Assembly: GCA_001769505.1 (NCBI GenBank)
Contig: MEOF01000006.1
Span: forward strand, 1-64,000
DNA from: Bacteroidetes bacterium GWF2_33_38
GTDB lineage: Bacteria; Bacteroidota; Bacteroidia; Bacteroidales; GWF2-33-38
Reading direction: 5' to 3'
DNA length: 64,000 nucleotides
Within the stretch, counting starts at the first letter, position 1, and every line of letters begins with the position of its first letter. The position numbers were made by a program, and so were the translations under genes. The notes under the pieces are model-generated. The model was not told the DNA's origin, ran no database searches, and worked only from the letters and a program-made list of their open reading frames with translations. Below, piece after piece: positions 1 to 9,402 of the stretch.

Positions 1-98
1 TGGTGGTCAACTTCGACTGCTTGAAGTGGTCAATTTAAATTGGAATAGGTGGTCTGTTTAAACTGTTTTGTGGTGGTCTATTTCATTGGATTTTCCAG
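1..98. mobile_element. Terminal repeat array of an IS21-type insertion sequence (end only)
   Basis: Four imperfect copies of a unit that starts TGGTGGTC or GTGGTCAATTT and runs on for about 22-25 bases lie head to tail at about 1, 26, 48 and 71, the last ending in TTTTCCA. Ends made of several short TGGTC-containing repeats are typical of IS21-family elements in Bacteroidota, where they act as transposase binding sites. No transposase coding sequence is inside the window; it would lie to the left. The family call rests on motif resemblance alone. Confidence 0.55.
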
Positions 99-380
99 AT
101 GAAACAGGTTGACTTAAATGAATATTGTCCTTGTTGTGGTTTTTACACATTTGATAAAAATAATAGAGGAAACTACTCGATTTGTCCGATTTGTTTTTGG
201 GAGGATGACCCAATACAACTTAACGACCATAACTACGAAGGTGGAGCAAACCGAGTATCGCTGAAACAAGGACAAAAAAATTATGAGGAATTTGGTGCTT
301 GCGAAAGAGAAATGATTAAAAACGTTAGACAACCAACAAAGGACGAGCAGCGAGACGAAAATTGGAAACCATTAGAATGA
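99..380 (+). CDS. CPCC family cysteine-rich protein
   Basis: A 93-residue protein with CPCCGFYTF near the N-terminus (residues 10-18) followed by CPICFWEDD (about 29-37). This pair of CPxC motifs is the signature of the Cys-rich CPCC family (Pfam Cys_rich_CPCC), small cytosolic proteins thought to bind zinc through the four cysteines; no biochemical role is established. Length is normal for the family. The ATG follows directly on the end of the IS repeat array, so the natural upstream promoter has probably been lost or replaced. The C-terminal part is charged and looks intact. It may be a standalone accessory gene carried in a mobile region. Confidence 0.8.
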   Translation: MKQVDLNEYCPCCGFYTFDKNNRGNYSICPICFWEDDPIQLNDHNYEGGANRVSLKQGQKNYEEFGACEREMIKNVRQPTKDEQRDENWKPLE

Positions 381-510
381 AAATAAAAAACACCGCATAA
401 TCAAGTAGTCAGACCCCCCACAATCAAAAACTGACGAGGTGAACACTTCTGCCCCACTAATATCATAAACTGAAAGAAACAAATCACAAGCTCTTTTTTG
501 CATAAGCGAT

Positions 511-555
511 CCAAAGTGCAGAAAAAGTGCACTCCGAAACTGCACTTGCATAAAA
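511..555. repeat. Dispersed palindromic repeat, copy 1
   Basis: 45 bases that recur at 48877-48921 in inverse orientation with one mismatch. The unit can fold: AAGTGCAG (514-521) pairs with CTGCACTT (540-547), and the loop holds the palindrome GTGCAC. Looser similarity (GCTTTT on one side, GCTTA on the other) extends the unit to about 55 bases. It lies in the convergent gap between the CPCC gene and tRNA-Val, just past the tRNA 3' end. It could be a REP-like or MITE-like element, or a repeated terminator. Confidence 0.75.
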
Positions 556-586
556 AAAGCCACTCGAAAAAGGGGCTAACTATCTG

Positions 587-661
587 TGTGCCTTACTGGA
601 GTCGAACCAGTGACCCCTACCCTGTCAAGGTAATGCTCTAAACCAACTGAGCTAAAGGCAC
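587..661 (-). tRNA. tRNA-Val (anticodon GAC)
   Basis: On the minus strand 75 bases fold as a complete cloverleaf. The acceptor arm GTGCCTT pairs with AAGGCAC, the D arm is GCTC/GAGC with a GG-containing loop, the anticodon stem TTACC/GGTAG encloses loop TTGACAG, and the T arm ACTGG/CCAGT encloses TTCGACT. The anticodon GAC reads valine codons GUC and GUU. The discriminator base is A; the 3' CCA is not encoded and must be added enzymatically. Confidence 0.95.
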
Positions 662-686
662 GTTATGAGTACAAAAGTAATTAAAA

Positions 687-2474
687 TTAATCTAATTTTA
701 AAACAGCTAAAAATGCCGATTGTGGAACTTCTACATTCCCAACTTGTCGCATACGTTTCTTGCCTTTTTTCTGTTTTTCCAACAATTTTCGTTTTCGAGT
801 AATATCACCTCCATAACATTTAGCTGTAACATCTTTCCGTACAGCTTTTACTGTTTCGCGTGCAATAATCTTAGCTCCAATCGCAGCCTGAATAGCGATG
901 TCGAATTGCTGGCGAGGAATAAGTTCCTTGAGTTTTTCGCACATTCTGCGACCAAAATCGTAAGCATTATCGTGATGAATAAGAGTTGATAAGGCATCAA
1001 CCATTTCGCCATTCAACAAAATATCAAGTCGAACAAGTTTTGCCAACTTATAACCAGTTTGATGATAATCGAACGAAGCATAACCTCTTGAAATGCTTTT
1101 TAGTTTATCGTAAAAATCAAATACGATTTCACCCAAAGGGAGTTCAACCGTAAGTTCTACTCGGTCACTGGTTAGATAAACCTGATTTTTCAATGTACCT
1201 CTTTTCCCTATACAAAGCCCCATTACAGCTCCTTGATATTCGGACTTTGAAATAATTTGAGCATGAATATAAGGTTCTTCAATATGGTCGATATAATTCA
1301 GTTCAGGCAAACCCGAAGGATTGTGTACATCAATTTCTTCACCTTTAGTGGAATAAACTTTATACGAAACGTTTGGAACAGTTGTAATAACATCCATATC
1401 AAACTCTCGGTCAAGGCGTTCTTGAACAATTTCCATGTGTAACAGTCCAAGAAATCCACATCTAAATCCAAATCCTAAAGCAGCCGAGGACTCAGGTTCA
1501 AAAGATAACGATGCATCGTTAAGTTGAAGTTTTTCCATTGCATTTCGCAATTCTTCATAATCGTCGGCATCAACCGGATAGATTCCGGCAAAAACCATTG
1601 GCTTTACATTTTCAAAACCTTCGATAGCCGTTTTGCAAGGCCTTTCGGTGTGAGTAATTGTGTCTCCGACTTTTACTTCTTTGGCACTCTTTATTCCCGA
1701 AATAATGTAACCTACATCTCCTGCCCGAAGTTCTTTTTTGGGTAATTGAGTCATTTTTAAAACCCCAATTTCTTCAGCATTGTATTCCTTTTCAGTAGCA
1801 AAAAATTTAACGGCTTCTCCTGTTTTAATGGTTCCATTAATAATTCTAAAATATGCAACAATTCCGCGAAATTGATTAAACTTCGAATCAAAAATCAACG
1901 CTTGTAATGGGGCGTCGGCATCTCCTTTTGGAGCAGAAATTCTATGAATAATTGCATCTAATATTTTATCAACACCATCGCCTGTTTTTCCGCTTGCACG
2001 AATAATGTCATCAAAATCACATCCAAGAAGGTCGATAATTTGGTCTGAAACTTCCTCTGGCATAGCACTTGGCATATCCATTTTATTTAAAACAGGGATA
2101 ATTTCTAAATTATGTTCAAGTGCCAAATATAAATTTGAAATTGTTTGAGCCTGAATACCTTGCGAAGCATCAATAATAAGTAAGGCTCCTTCACATGAAG
2201 CTATCGACCGAGAAACTTCGTATGAAAAATCGACATGACCAGGAGTGTCAATCAAATTCAATATGTATTTTTCGCCTTCATGCTCATAATCCATCTGTAT
2301 TGCATGACTCTTGATAGTAATTCCTCGTTCTCTTTCCAAATCCATATCATCAAGCACTTGATTTTGAAAATCGCGGTCTGAAATAGTATTCGTAGCCTGT
2401 AATAAACGATCGGCTAAGGTGCTTTTTCCATGGTCGATATGGGCAATAATGCAAAAATTTCTAATGTTCTTCAT
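687..2474 (-). CDS. lepA: Elongation factor 4 (LepA), translational GTPase
   Basis: 595 residues, full length for EF4. The GTPase domain shows G1 AHIDHGKS (11-18), RGITI (50-54), DTPGH (76-80) and NKMD (130-133), followed by the EF-G-like domains and the LepA-specific C-terminal domain (for example [20 protein letters not shown] near the end). EF4 is a membrane-associated ribosomal GTPase proposed to back-translocate or remobilise stalled ribosomes under ionic or cold stress. It stands alone here, divergent from the membrane protein at 2648. A TAnnTTTG element at 2507-2514 gives a short leader. Confidence 0.98.
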   Translation of the reverse strand: MKNIRNFCIIAHIDHGKSTLADRLLQATNTISDRDFQNQVLDDMDLERERGITIKSHAIQMDYEHEGEKYILNLIDTPGHVDFSYEVSRSIASCEGALLIIDASQGIQAQTISNLYLALEHNLEIIPVLNKMDMPSAMPEEVSDQIIDLLGCDFDDIIRASGKTGDGVDKILDAIIHRISAPKGDADAPLQALIFDSKFNQFRGIVAYFRIINGTIKTGEAVKFFATEKEYNAEEIGVLKMTQLPKKELRAGDVGYIISGIKSAKEVKVGDTITHTERPCKTAIEGFENVKPMVFAGIYPVDADDYEELRNAMEKLQLNDASLSFEPESSAALGFGFRCGFLGLLHMEIVQERLDREFDMDVITTVPNVSYKVYSTKGEEIDVHNPSGLPELNYIDHIEEPYIHAQIISKSEYQGAVMGLCIGKRGTLKNQVYLTSDRVELTVELPLGEIVFDFYDKLKSISRGYASFDYHQTGYKLAKLVRLDILLNGEMVDALSTLIHHDNAYDFGRRMCEKLKELIPRQQFDIAIQAAIGAKIIARETVKAVRKDVTAKCYGGDITRKRKLLEKQKKGKKRMRQVGNVEVPQSAFLAVLKLD

Positions 2475-2506
2475 TTAATTTGGATAATCTATCTTTTTTA
2501 GAAGTG

Positions 2507-2514
2507 CAAATATA
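2507..2514 (-). promoter_or_regulatory. Candidate -7 element of lepA
   Basis: The minus strand reads TATATTTG, a match to the Bacteroidota -7 consensus TAnnTTTG, 33 bases before the lepA start. No convincing -33 TTG is seen at the expected distance. Confidence 0.4.
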
Positions 2515-2647
2515 TTGATTTTAATGTATGAATAATATATCTTGAATAAAGAATTGTAATTTTATACCATAATCGGGTCGTATTTTTTGTTCGGTTATTC
2601 GGAAACTAATATATTTACATTACTTTTAAGTTATCATTTCAGCCTTT

Positions 2648-3451
2648 ATGGAACTTATTATTTTTAAAATAATTGTATCGGTTTTAATTGTTATTAGCTT
2701 AGTTTTCATTTCAGAGCGAAATTCGAAACTAGGCGGATTGATTATTGGAATGCCTTTAGGAACCGGCATTATGGTTTTCTTTTACGGAGTTGAGCAAGGT
2801 GCAGATTTTGTAATTAAAGCCATTCCATATGGAATCTCAGGAATGGTGAGCACAATCATATTTGGGATGGGATTTTTTCTTGGAGGACGCATGTTCAAAG
2901 ATAATCGAATGCTTGCGGTTTTATCGTCTTATTTTACAGGACTCATAGCATATTTATTATCTAGTTTTGTGTTATCACTATTAAATATTAATCTTGCTTT
3001 AAGTCTCATTATTTTTATTTTTGGATTATTGACCTCATTAATTTTTTACAGAAGTGTCCCTGAAGGAAATAAAATAAAAATAAAAGAATTCAAATTTGGA
3101 GTTCTTATTTTTAGAATTTTATTTGTAGTAGCCATTGTTCTTACAATTACCGAGTTAGCACATATAATTGGTTCGAAATGGGCCGGAATAATTGCATCAT
3201 ACCCCACAACCTTAAGTCCGTTGTTAATTATTTTGGCTTACAGTTATAAACATGAAATTTATCCCGTTCTGTTAAAACATTTATCGTATAGCTTTTCAAC
3301 CATTACACTTTTCTATTTATTAGTTCTTTGGTTGTTTCCTATTTTTGATGTTTATATCGGATTCATTATTTCATATATCATCTGCTTTGCGTATTTATTT
3401 TTATTGAGTAAACTGAATTTTTATAAATTTATAACGCATTTTACGCATTGA
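2648..3451 (+). CDS. Polytopic membrane protein with two similar halves, unknown function
   Basis: 267 residues, almost entirely hydrophobic, with an estimated 8-9 membrane segments. A motif in the first half (SKLGGLIIGMPLGT, about 26-39) is echoed in the second half (SKWAGIIASYPTT, about 177-189), which suggests an internal duplication, as in some small transporters and GlpM/DUF3147-like membrane proteins. I do not recognise the family with certainty. The gene is monocistronic, divergent from lepA, and converges on the barrel protein gene at 3501. An integral cytoplasmic-membrane location is clear; a transport role is inference. Confidence 0.7.
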   Translation: MELIIFKIIVSVLIVISLVFISERNSKLGGLIIGMPLGTGIMVFFYGVEQGADFVIKAIPYGISGMVSTIIFGMGFFLGGRMFKDNRMLAVLSSYFTGLIAYLLSSFVLSLLNINLALSLIIFIFGLLTSLIFYRSVPEGNKIKIKEFKFGVLIFRILFVVAIVLTITELAHIIGSKWAGIIASYPTTLSPLLIILAYSYKHEIYPVLLKHLSYSFSTITLFYLLVLWLFPIFDVYIGFIISYIICFAYLFLLSKLNFYKFITHFTH

Positions 3452-3460
3452 TATAAAAAA

Positions 3461-3478
3461 AGCCCGAAAAATCGGGCT
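3461..3478 (-). terminator. Intrinsic terminator of the lipoprotein-barrel operon
   Basis: AGCCCGA and TCGGGCT form a 7-bp stem around a 4-base loop. Read on the minus strand the stem is followed by a run of T, which fits termination of the minus-strand gene ending at 3501. It may also stop the plus-strand gene ending at 3451. Confidence 0.75.
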
Positions 3479-3500
3479 CCTTAGTAATTTCTGAATTCGA

Positions 3501-4220
3501 TTAAAATTTAACACCAACCATCAATTCAAGAGTATTGCTCGAAAATGGAGCGTATCCTTGAACGTTGTTTATGTTGCAAAGTCCAAATTTATAGTCTAAA
3601 TCAACAGTGATTTCAAATGTATCCATATTAATATCAGCACCACAACCCAATATAAAAGCATCGTCAATTGCTTTAAATCGTTCGGTTACATTATATTTAG
3701 ATACAGTTGCTATATTATCCATAACATACGTTCTTTCAGTTATAGCATTTGCCTTAAATATATAACCCAACGAATTTCCAATAAAAATTCTTGGTTTAAA
3801 ATTCTTATCTCCAGTTGGTAAATATCCATTAATTTTAATCGCAGTCTCAATGTTGTGTAAAACAATATTTGTCTTCGATTCGCTGATATATTCTGCCGAA
3901 AACAAAGGACTTTCAGTATTAAAAATAATTCCTTGATTGATGTTTACAGCTTTTCTATTTATGTAAGATAGCTCCGCTGAAACAAAAAACATATCGTTTA
4001 TTTGATACGTACCAAAAGCACTAATTGAAACTCCCGCTCCAAATTCTGAAAACACAGTATCTTCATAATTTGTAAATGCCGATGAAGTTAAGCCTATTCT
4101 AGCACCATAACCAATTTTACTTGTGCCTTCGGTGCTGACATCACTTTGTGCAAGGCTTTTGTTAAAAAAGCCCTGCATAAGTAATGTAATAAGTATTAAG
4201 TTTATGAATGTAATCTTCAT
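3501..4220 (-). CDS. Outer membrane beta-barrel protein
   Basis: 239 residues: a signal peptide (about 1-24, ending SLAQ), then alternating polar and apolar strands with many Gly and aromatic residues and a C-terminal strand ending in phenylalanine (LMVGVKF), as in small OmpX/PorP-like barrels of Bacteroidota. It follows the giant lipoprotein gene by only 10 bases, so the two are almost certainly co-transcribed. The barrel may anchor or export the lipoprotein, but this is inferred from gene order only. Exact barrel family not determined. Confidence 0.75.
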   Translation of the reverse strand: MKITFINLILITLLMQGFFNKSLAQSDVSTEGTSKIGYGARIGLTSSAFTNYEDTVFSEFGAGVSISAFGTYQINDMFFVSAELSYINRKAVNINQGIIFNTESPLFSAEYISESKTNIVLHNIETAIKINGYLPTGDKNFKPRIFIGNSLGYIFKANAITERTYVMDNIATVSKYNVTERFKAIDDAFILGCGADINMDTFEITVDLDYKFGLCNINNVQGYAPFSSNTLELMVGVKF

Positions 4221-4230
4221 AACTCAAATA

Positions 4231-7200
4231 TTAATTTTCAACTGTTCTCAAGCCTGTACCAAGGTCGATGTCAATGATATAAGTTTTGCTTGCTTCAACT
4301 TGGAAACCGGCTCCTGTACCAACATTTCCCGATGGAGAATACAAGGTAAATGATTTTCCTGCAACATCTCCGCCTGGACCAAATGCTGTGTAAGCGTTCT
4401 TACCTAAATATCCCGAACCTTGATTTGTCATGATTACGCTTGTTACGCTACCGTTTGAAACTTGTGCAATACCTGTTGCTCCTGTTCCTTTTCCATTTAC
4501 TGAAGCGTGGAAAGTTACAGTTGGAACATCAATATATCCTTCTCCACCATTGTCGATTGTAACACTTGTAATGTGTCCATCTGCAGAAACATTTGCAGTT
4601 CCTTGAGCAGTTAAGTTATAATTAGGAACAACAAAAGTTACGGTTGGAGCAGTATAATAACCGCTACCAGGATTTGTGATTGTAACCGAAGTTACTCTAC
4701 CTGAAGCATCTAATGCAGCTGTTGCTTCTGCACCTGTTCCTGAACCATCTCCATTTACAATTTGAAATTCAACAAAAGGAGCAACCACATATCCTTCTCC
4801 AGGATTGAGTATATTCACACCAACTATTTGACCAGCTGTTGGATAAGCTGTTGCCGTTGCAGTTGCCATTGTTTCGTATGTTAAAATCGAAACGGTTGGA
4901 GTTGCTAAATAACCTGAACCTGCATTTACAATGTTGAATCCTGTAACAGAACCTCCACTTACTGTTGATGTAATAACAGCCTCAGAAGTGTATCCAGCAC
5001 CACTTAAAATAACATTTGGAGCAGCAGTATAGCCAGTCCCTCCGTTTAATAAGTTTATTGCTTTCACTTTTCCATTTCCTTGAGTAGCTGTTGCAACTGC
5101 TTGTGTTCCGCCTGATGGAGGAGCAGAAACTGTAACAACAACAGGGTGTTCAGGAGAAAACTCATAATTACTACCTTCGGCAATTACTAGAACATCTTCA
5201 ACTGAATATTCAACTGAAGCAGTAGCAGCAGCTCCTGTACCTTGTCCATTTGCTGTTACGAATGAAATTGTTGGAACGCCTGTAAAATCTTGACCAACAT
5301 TTGTTAATGTTAACGATTGAACCGACATATTGTAAAAAATAGTAACATCGTTAAAGTTAATACCATCAAGTTGAACTGCGGTAGTTCCATTAATGTAGCC
5401 ATTTCCTGCATTTGTAAGAGTAATACTTGCAACCGTTACTTCAATATTGGCAGTTGCTGTTGCTTGAGTACCTCCAGCCGGTGGAGCAGCAATTGTAATA
5501 GTTGCGGTTGAATAGTTTTGTCCTTGTGTTAAAATATTAACGGTAATATCTCCTCCTATATTAACAGTAGCATCAGCTGTAGCACCAAAACCATTTCCAG
5601 TAATAGTTACTGTAGGTGGATACAATGGGTCGTAACCTGCACCTATGTTTGTCATGTTTACAGTATTTGAAATTCTACCAGTATTCGACATGGTAAATGT
5701 AGCAGCAGCACCCGAACCTGTACCTGAAATAGTAAGATCAACCGGAGGATTTGCTCTGTCAAAATAAGTAGCCGTATTTGGATTAACTAAGATTTCTTTA
5801 ATCGGATTTTGAGATGTCATAGTAGCAGTTGCAGCAGCAGTATTTCCTCCATTGTTATCACTAAAAATAACAGTTGGAGCTGCGGTATATCCTGAACCTG
5901 TAGCTGTTAATGTTAAATCTGAAACATAACCGTTCATGATAGCTTGTGCAGTTGCACCTGAACCAGCTCCAGAAGAAACGGTAACCGTCGGAGTAGTTGT
6001 ATAACCTGCACCTCCATTTGTAACTGTATAGTCGATTACTGAGTAGCCCATTGTAAGGTCAGCAGTTGCTTCGATACCTGCACCAGGATCTCCATGATAT
6101 AGAAGAGCTACGGTTGGGTTACTTGTGTATCCCGAACCTGCATTGTTGATTGTAAAACCATTAATAAATCCATTACTGATTGTTGGAGTAACTTGAGCAC
6201 TTTGCCCATTACCACCTGTTACAACAGCAATTGGAGCTTGTGTATAACCACTACCCGGATTGTTAATTACAACTGTTTCGATTCCTGATTGAGAAATCAC
6301 AGCTGTTGCAGTAGCAGTAACTGTAGGTTGGAGATTTGCAATTCCTGTAGGAGCACCAAATGTTACGTAAGCAGCAGAAACTCTAGGTAAATTCGAAGGA
6401 TTAGTTGTAAATCCATCAATATCAGAACCAAAAATAGTTCTTACCGTTTGTTCTCCAAAAACATCTTCACCCCATCTTGAATTTAATAATAATGTTTGAT
6501 TTTCGGCAAGTTCCGAAACCAAAACTTTTATTGGTAATCCATCAGCAGCTGAAGGAACTTGTAACGTATATTCGCCATCTGCATTAGTTGTGGTTTTTGA
6601 AACTACCGAACTATATGCAATTTTAACAATCATTCCTGCATATCCGCCAGGAGTAGTAACTAAAAAATTTGCTGCAAAAGCGGGGTCATCAATGTCTATC
6701 ACGCCTATAACCTCGACATTTTCAGCAACCTCAGGTTCGCTATTTAATAAATCAGTTTCGTAAGTTACAATTCCTTTAATTGTAGACAAAGTAGCTCCGG
6801 TAAGAGGGAAAATAGGTATTTGAGTCGATGCTTGACGAATTTGATTAAACCAAGTTCCTTGTATTGAATCTTGCTCATAAGTTGTTGGAGCAGGAAATAC
6901 AGGATCCGGCGTTAAATCAACTATTAAATCTACATTGGTGTAAGCATCGCTACTTACGGTTACAACTGCTGTTCCAATTCGTAAATCAGCAAAAACAGCT
7001 TGTCCGTTTTCGGTTGTTTTGGTTACAGTTTTGCCATATTGTGAAACGGTAACTTTAATGCTATCAAGACCTGTATTGACTGATTTATTAAAACTTGCAT
7101 TACCAGCAGAAACTACGTTTACAGTGTAGTTAATTATACCGGCATAATGGTTTAACGAGTCTCTAACTTTTTGTAAAGAATCGGTATAATCGATTAAATC

Positions 7201-7311
7201 GATTTGTTGTTGTAATGCATCTTCTTCAGTAAATTCATCTTTTTTACATCCCCAAATAGAGAGTATAAGAATTAATGAAGTGATGATAATTGGAAAAATA
7301 ATTTTCTTCAT
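4231..7311 (-). CDS. Giant surface lipoprotein with about 16 Gly-Ser-Gly-Tyr beta repeats
   Basis: 1026 residues. The N-terminus is a lipoprotein signal ending SIWGC (Cys22), followed by a charged stretch with a coiled-coil look. Two carboxypeptidase-regulatory-like (CarboxypepD_reg) segments follow (about 60-130 and 170-260). From about residue 340 to 990 roughly 16 copies of a 35-45 residue unit occur, each centred on a motif such as NPGSGYTxAPTV or NAGSGYTSNPTV and preceded by a short beta strand. Repeats of this style occur in phage structural proteins and bacterial adhesin-like proteins. No T9SS tail is present. Probably exposed on the cell surface and partnered with the barrel encoded downstream. 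Function unknown. Confidence 0.8.
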   Translation of the reverse strand: MKKIIFPIIITSLILILSIWGCKKDEFTEEDALQQQIDLIDYTDSLQKVRDSLNHYAGIINYTVNVVSAGNASFNKSVNTGLDSIKVTVSQYGKTVTKTTENGQAVFADLRIGTAVVTVSSDAYTNVDLIVDLTPDPVFPAPTTYEQDSIQGTWFNQIRQASTQIPIFPLTGATLSTIKGIVTYETDLLNSEPEVAENVEVIGVIDIDDPAFAANFLVTTPGGYAGMIVKIAYSSVVSKTTTNADGEYTLQVPSAADGLPIKVLVSELAENQTLLLNSRWGEDVFGEQTVRTIFGSDIDGFTTNPSNLPRVSAAYVTFGAPTGIANLQPTVTATATAVISQSGIETVVINNPGSGYTQAPIAVVTGGNGQSAQVTPTISNGFINGFTINNAGSGYTSNPTVALLYHGDPGAGIEATADLTMGYSVIDYTVTNGGAGYTTTPTVTVSSGAGSGATAQAIMNGYVSDLTLTATGSGYTAAPTVIFSDNNGGNTAAATATMTSQNPIKEILVNPNTATYFDRANPPVDLTISGTGSGAAATFTMSNTGRISNTVNMTNIGAGYDPLYPPTVTITGNGFGATADATVNIGGDITVNILTQGQNYSTATITIAAPPAGGTQATATANIEVTVASITLTNAGNGYINGTTAVQLDGINFNDVTIFYNMSVQSLTLTNVGQDFTGVPTISFVTANGQGTGAAATASVEYSVEDVLVIAEGSNYEFSPEHPVVVTVSAPPSGGTQAVATATQGNGKVKAINLLNGGTGYTAAPNVILSGAGYTSEAVITSTVSGGSVTGFNIVNAGSGYLATPTVSILTYETMATATATAYPTAGQIVGVNILNPGEGYVVAPFVEFQIVNGDGSGTGAEATAALDASGRVTSVTITNPGSGYYTAPTVTFVVPNYNLTAQGTANVSADGHITSVTIDNGGEGYIDVPTVTFHASVNGKGTGATGIAQVSNGSVTSVIMTNQGSGYLGKNAYTAFGPGGDVAGKSFTLYSPSGNVGTGAGFQVEASKTYIIDIDLGTGLRTVEN

Positions 7312-7342
7312 ATTAATAAAATTTAGTTAAAATAATAAGTTT

Positions 7343-7350
7343 CAAAGATA
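7343..7350 (-). promoter_or_regulatory. Candidate -7 element of the giant lipoprotein operon
   Basis: The minus strand reads TATCTTTG (TAnnTTTG) 32 bases before the start codon at 7311. A -33 TTG is not evident. Confidence 0.4.
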
Positions 7351-7504
7351 CCAAACACAATAGTTTATTTGAAAGAAACATGTTGCAATTTTTATTGATT
7401 TCCTGTCTTTTATCTGTAAAAAAGTAAGGTTTATCTAATTTAAACAGCAATAAGTCGTGAAAAATATTGAATTAATCAAAAGAAAAAAAAATTAGATTTT
7501 GAAA

Positions 7505-9328
7505 CTATTTCTTTCCAAACAAAACGGTAATTAAATGTGTTTGGCGAGTTCGTTTAAGCTCGTCTTTTATTTTGTTCCAATTTTCTTTTTCGTACCAAAA
7601 GAAAAATATACGTTGAGCTTCTTTGGCTTCTTTGGTTTTTGCTACAAAAACTTTTTCATTCGTGTATGGATTAATTCCGGAATAATACATTACCGTAGCA
7701 AGAGTCATTGGAGTTGGTGTAAAATCCTGAACTTGCTCAAGTCTGAATTTTAATTGTTTTGTCTCAATAGCTAGCTTAGCCATTTCTTCGATTGTGCTTT
7801 CGGGATGACTCGAAATAAAATATGGTATCAACTGCTGGTTCAACGCATGTTTTTTGCAAATTTCGATAAATCGTTGGTTTAAATCTCTGAAAAGCTGAAA
7901 CGAAGGCTTTCGCATAACGTTCAAGGTTTTGTCGCTTACGTGTTCGGGAGCAACTTTTAACCGCCCCGAAACGTGGTGAACCACAAGTTCTTCGAGATAT
8001 TCTACATTGGCTTTATGTGTAGTATCTTTCATAAAAATATCGTAACGAATACCGCTTCCGATAAATGCTTTTTTAATTTTTTTATGATTGCGTACAGTTC
8101 TGTACAAATCGATTAAACTAGCGTGGTTTGTATTCAAATTTTTACAAATATTCGGAAAAATGCAAGAGGCTTTTGTACAAGTTTTACATATTTCTAGATT
8201 CACTCCTCGCATTTGATACATGTTAGCCGAAGGTCCGCCCAAATCGCTTAAATATCCTTTAAAATCGGGCAAAACAGAAATTTTATCTATCTCGTTTACG
8301 ATAGATTTTTTGCTTCTGTTTACAATAAATTTTCCTTGATGTGCCGAAATAGTACAAAAACTACACCCACCAAAACAACCTCGATGAATATTAATCGAAA
8401 ATTTAATCATTTCGTAAGCCGGAATATCTCCTTTTTTATCATATTTCGGGTGTGGAAGCCTTGTGTATGGCAATTCAAATATTTTGTCGAACTCAGTTTC
8501 GTTCATTGGCGGATAAGGCGGATTCACAACAAGCATTTTGTTATTCACTTCCTGAACGATTGTTCTAGCTTCTAGTTTGTTCGATTCTATTTCGATGTGT
8601 TTAAAATTCTCGGCATATTTCGTTTTGCTTGCTAAACAATCTTCATGTCGATGCAATACAATTGCGTTTTCATGCTTATTACCCAGCCTTTCGATAAACG
8701 CCGTTTGTGGAATATTTTTTAATTCTGATATTTTTTCCCCAGTTTTCAAATTCTGTACAACTTCAACTATAGCTTGTTCGCTCATTCCGTATAACAACAA
8801 ATCGGCTTTACTATCGATTAAAATACTCGGATTGAGTTTGTCTGACCAATAATCGTAATGCGTAAATCGTCGCAACGACGCTTCTATTCCTCCAATGATA
8901 ACAGGAATTTCGGGGAAAATATTTTTTAAAATATTCGAGTATACTTTGGTAGCATAATCGGGTCTAAAACCTGCCTTTCCTCCAACTGTATAAGCATCGT
9001 TTGAACGCAATCGTTTGTTTGCTGTATAATGATTTACCATCGAATCCATATTCCCCGAAGTAACACCAAAAAAGAGTTTAGGTTTGCCAAGTTTTTTGAA
9101 ATCACGTAAATCGTCTTGCCAATTTGGTTGTGGAACAATGGCTACTTTTAAACCTTCGTTTTCGAGTATTCTACCAATTACCGCAGCCCCAAACGAAGGA
9201 TGATCAACGTACGCATCTCCTGTAAAAAGAATCACATCTAACTCGCCTTCGCTCCAACCCCGAAGTTTAACTTCTTTCAAGGTTGTGGGTAACCATTTTG
9301 TAAGCGATATGTTGCGTTCTTGTTGCAT
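7505..9328 (-). CDS. ygiQ: YgiQ family radical SAM protein
   Basis: 607 residues. The radical SAM motif sits in RGCFGGCSFC with cysteines 318, 322 and 325 (C-x3-C-x2-C), which bind a [4Fe-4S] cluster used to cleave S-adenosylmethionine. The N-terminal 300 residues form the YgiQ-specific domain (for example GGIEASLRRFTHYDYW). A further cysteine set (CKTCTKASCIFPNIC, about 387-401) may bind a second cluster, as in many auxiliary-cluster radical SAM enzymes. The family is conserved across bacteria, but the reaction is unknown. The gene is monocistronic, with short gaps to unrelated neighbours. Confidence 0.93.
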   Translation of the reverse strand: MQQERNISLTKWLPTTLKEVKLRGWSEGELDVILFTGDAYVDHPSFGAAVIGRILENEGLKVAIVPQPNWQDDLRDFKKLGKPKLFFGVTSGNMDSMVNHYTANKRLRSNDAYTVGGKAGFRPDYATKVYSNILKNIFPEIPVIIGGIEASLRRFTHYDYWSDKLNPSILIDSKADLLLYGMSEQAIVEVVQNLKTGEKISELKNIPQTAFIERLGNKHENAIVLHRHEDCLASKTKYAENFKHIEIESNKLEARTIVQEVNNKMLVVNPPYPPMNETEFDKIFELPYTRLPHPKYDKKGDIPAYEMIKFSINIHRGCFGGCSFCTISAHQGKFIVNRSKKSIVNEIDKISVLPDFKGYLSDLGGPSANMYQMRGVNLEICKTCTKASCIFPNICKNLNTNHASLIDLYRTVRNHKKIKKAFIGSGIRYDIFMKDTTHKANVEYLEELVVHHVSGRLKVAPEHVSDKTLNVMRKPSFQLFRDLNQRFIEICKKHALNQQLIPYFISSHPESTIEEMAKLAIETKQLKFRLEQVQDFTPTPMTLATVMYYSGINPYTNEKVFVAKTKEAKEAQRIFFFWYEKENWNKIKDELKRTRQTHLITVLFGKK

Positions 9329-9402
9329 TTTTAAAAATTACAATCTTCGTTAAAACTCTTTTATAGCACACAAAGCACCAATTTAAGACATTCATCGCTA
9401 TT

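Noticed and set aside
372-563. Minus-strand open frame across the dispersed repeat
   Set aside because: It consists of repeat and hairpin sequence, has no homology I can see and no start context.
5317-5511. Cysteine- and asparagine-rich plus-strand frame in the giant lipoprotein
   Set aside because: It is the antisense of the repeats; the sequence of the real gene explains it.
4231-7311. CRISPR-like or minisatellite DNA pattern
   Set aside because: The repetition is at protein level with variable spacing and codons; there are no constant repeats with unique spacers.
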